Below are positions 6,146-7,097 of a stretch of 7,097 nucleotides of DNA, in pieces. Numbering within the stretch: position 1 is the stretch's first letter; each line of letters opens with the position of its first letter. The position numbers were made by a program, and so were the translations under genes. The notes under the pieces were generated by a model. The model had not been told where the DNA came from, made no database searches, and saw only the letters and a list, made by a program, of their open reading frames with translations. The stretch spans positions 1-7,097 of the forward strand of contig DAHUXF010000146.1 in assembly GCA_027307295.1 (NCBI GenBank). The letters are read 5' to 3'. Source of the stretch: Acidobacteriaceae bacterium (GTDB taxonomy: Bacteria; Acidobacteriota; Terriglobia; Terriglobales; Acidobacteriaceae).

Positions 6146-7097
6146 ATGGCTACCGAACGTATTCTCGTTGTTGATGACGAGGAACCAATACGAGAAATCA
6201 TCTCCTCCATGCTGAACGCGGCGGGTTATAAGACCCGTCAGGCGGCTTCCGGCATGGAAGCCCTGGCCGTAATGAGTTCCACAGGTGAGTTCGAGCTCAT
6301 GCTTTCCGATCTGATGATGGCTGAGCTTGACGGCATTGCCTTATTGGAGCGCTCCAAAGAAAAATATCCTGACATGCCGGTGATTATGGTCACCGCCGTC
6401 CATGATATTTCTGTTGCGCTGGCCGCCATCCGCAACGGGGCCTATGATTACCTGCTGAAGCCGTTTGAGCGGGAGCAGCTTTTGGCCATGGTGCGCCGCG
6501 CCCTGGAGCATCGCCGCCTGAAATTGGAAAACCGGGCTTATCAATCAAATCTGGAGTCCCTGGTGGCGGCCCGCACGGAGCAATTGCGCCAGGCCATGAC
6601 CGATCTGGAACGTTCTTACGATATACCCCTGGAAGCTCTAGGCGACGCCCTGGACTTAAAAGATGCCGAGACCGAAGGCCACTCCAAACGCGTTACCGCC
6701 TTCACCATCGCCATGGCGCGCGCCATGGGCCTTTCCGGCGAGAAGATCCGGATCATCGCACGCGGCGCTTTCCTCCATGACATCGGCAAGATGGCCATTC
6801 CGGACGCTATTTTGCGCAAACCGGGCGCGCTGACGGAAGCGGAAACCGAGATCATGCGCGAACATTGCTATCGCGGCTACCAGATGTTGAAGAAAATTCC
6901 ATTTCTTGCGGAAGCCGCGGAGATCGTTTATGCCCATCAGGAGCGGTTTGACGGGACTGGTTATCCACGCGGCCTGAGCGGCAATGACATCCCGCTGGGG
7001 GCACGGATTTTCTCGATTGCTGATACCCTGGACGCCATCACCTCCGACCGTCCTTATCGCGCGGCCCAAAGCATCCAGGTTGCGCGCGAAGAGGTGG
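6146..7097 (+). CDS. response regulator with HD-GYP output domain (3'-truncated)
   Basis: A two-component regulator whose output domain belongs to the cyclic-di-GMP phosphodiesterase family. The frame is open from ATG 6146 to the window edge: 317 codons and one base, no stop seen. The receiver (residues 4-120) has acidic D10/D11, phosphoacceptor D55, T83 and K105 (LLKPF), all canonical. A helical, probably coiled-coil linker (~120-158) leads to the HD-GYP domain: GHS at 178-180, HDIGK at 211-215, H240, HQE at 264-266, GTGYP at 270-274, ARIFSIAD (286-293), then TSDRPYR at 299-305. The second His of the usual HHE is Gln265, while E175, four residues before H179, is a position linked to a third metal in some members. 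Probably only a few dozen C-terminal residues are missing. AAGG (6130-6133) is a possible ribosome site, 12 nt before ATG. It is divergent from the hybrid kinase, its likely phosphate donor. DNA-binding output is excluded by the visible domain. Confidence 0.93.
   Translation, partial: MATERILVVDDEEPIREIISSMLNAAGYKTRQAASGMEALAVMSSTGEFELMLSDLMMAELDGIALLERSKEKYPDMPVIMVTAVHDISVALAAIRNGAYDYLLKPFEREQLLAMVRRALEHRRLKLENRAYQSNLESLVAARTEQLRQAMTDLERSYDIPLEALGDALDLKDAETEGHSKRVTAFTIAMARAMGLSGEKIRIIARGAFLHDIGKMAIPDAILRKPGALTEAETEIMREHCYRGYQMLKKIPFLAEAAEIVYAHQERFDGTGYPRGLSGNDIPLGARIFSIADTLDAITSDRPYRAAQSIQVAREEV

Noticed and set aside
6656..7069. 137-codon open frame on the minus strand
   Set aside because: Antisense to the HD-GYP domain, whose HDIGK, GYP and RPYR motifs are clear on the plus strand.

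Overview
The window holds five protein genes, two of them cut by the window edges, and no RNA genes, CRISPR arrays or insertion sequences that I can see. Base composition is moderately GC-rich in the genes and clearly AT-rich in the one divergent promoter region. The sequence style suggests a free-living soil-type bacterium: a very large multi-sensor hybrid kinase, a REC/HD-GYP regulator with the phrase GDALDLKDAETEGHS, and a DDALSSVD-type ABC ATPase. My best guess is Acidobacteriota, from remembered similarity only; no taxonomic marker gene is present.

Left part (1-2471, plus strand): an apparent operon. It starts with the C-terminal nucleotide-binding domain of an exporter-type ABC transporter, followed after 2 nt by a small class I SAM-dependent methyltransferase. 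The methyltransferase overlaps by 25 nt a FAD-dependent oxidoreductase of the geranylgeranyl-reductase/PHBH-like fold, which begins at TTG. Methyltransferase plus flavoprotein of these types suggests tailoring of a lipid, quinone or polyketide-like small molecule, with the ABC protein as a possible exporter. The scaffold-making enzyme is not visible and would lie upstream if this is right.

Middle (2472-5998): a short convergent gap with a hairpin, then a 1153-residue membrane-bound hybrid sensor histidine kinase on the minus strand. Its architecture is seven predicted membrane segments, GAF, a cysteine-rich PAS, PAS, GAF, HisKA, HATPase and a C-terminal receiver domain.

Right part (5999-7097): an AT-rich 147-bp divergent promoter region, then on the plus strand a response regulator with an N-terminal receiver and a C-terminal HD-GYP domain (cyclic-di-GMP phosphodiesterase family), running off the window after 317 codons. 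The back-to-back arrangement suggests that kinase and regulator form one signalling unit controlling cyclic-di-GMP turnover. The kinase carries its own receiver and no HPt domain is seen, so the phosphotransfer route is open.

Nothing here amounts to a clearly undescribed system. The most distinctive points are the cysteine-rich PAS domain, the kinase/HD-GYP pairing, and the export-methylation-flavoprotein operon.
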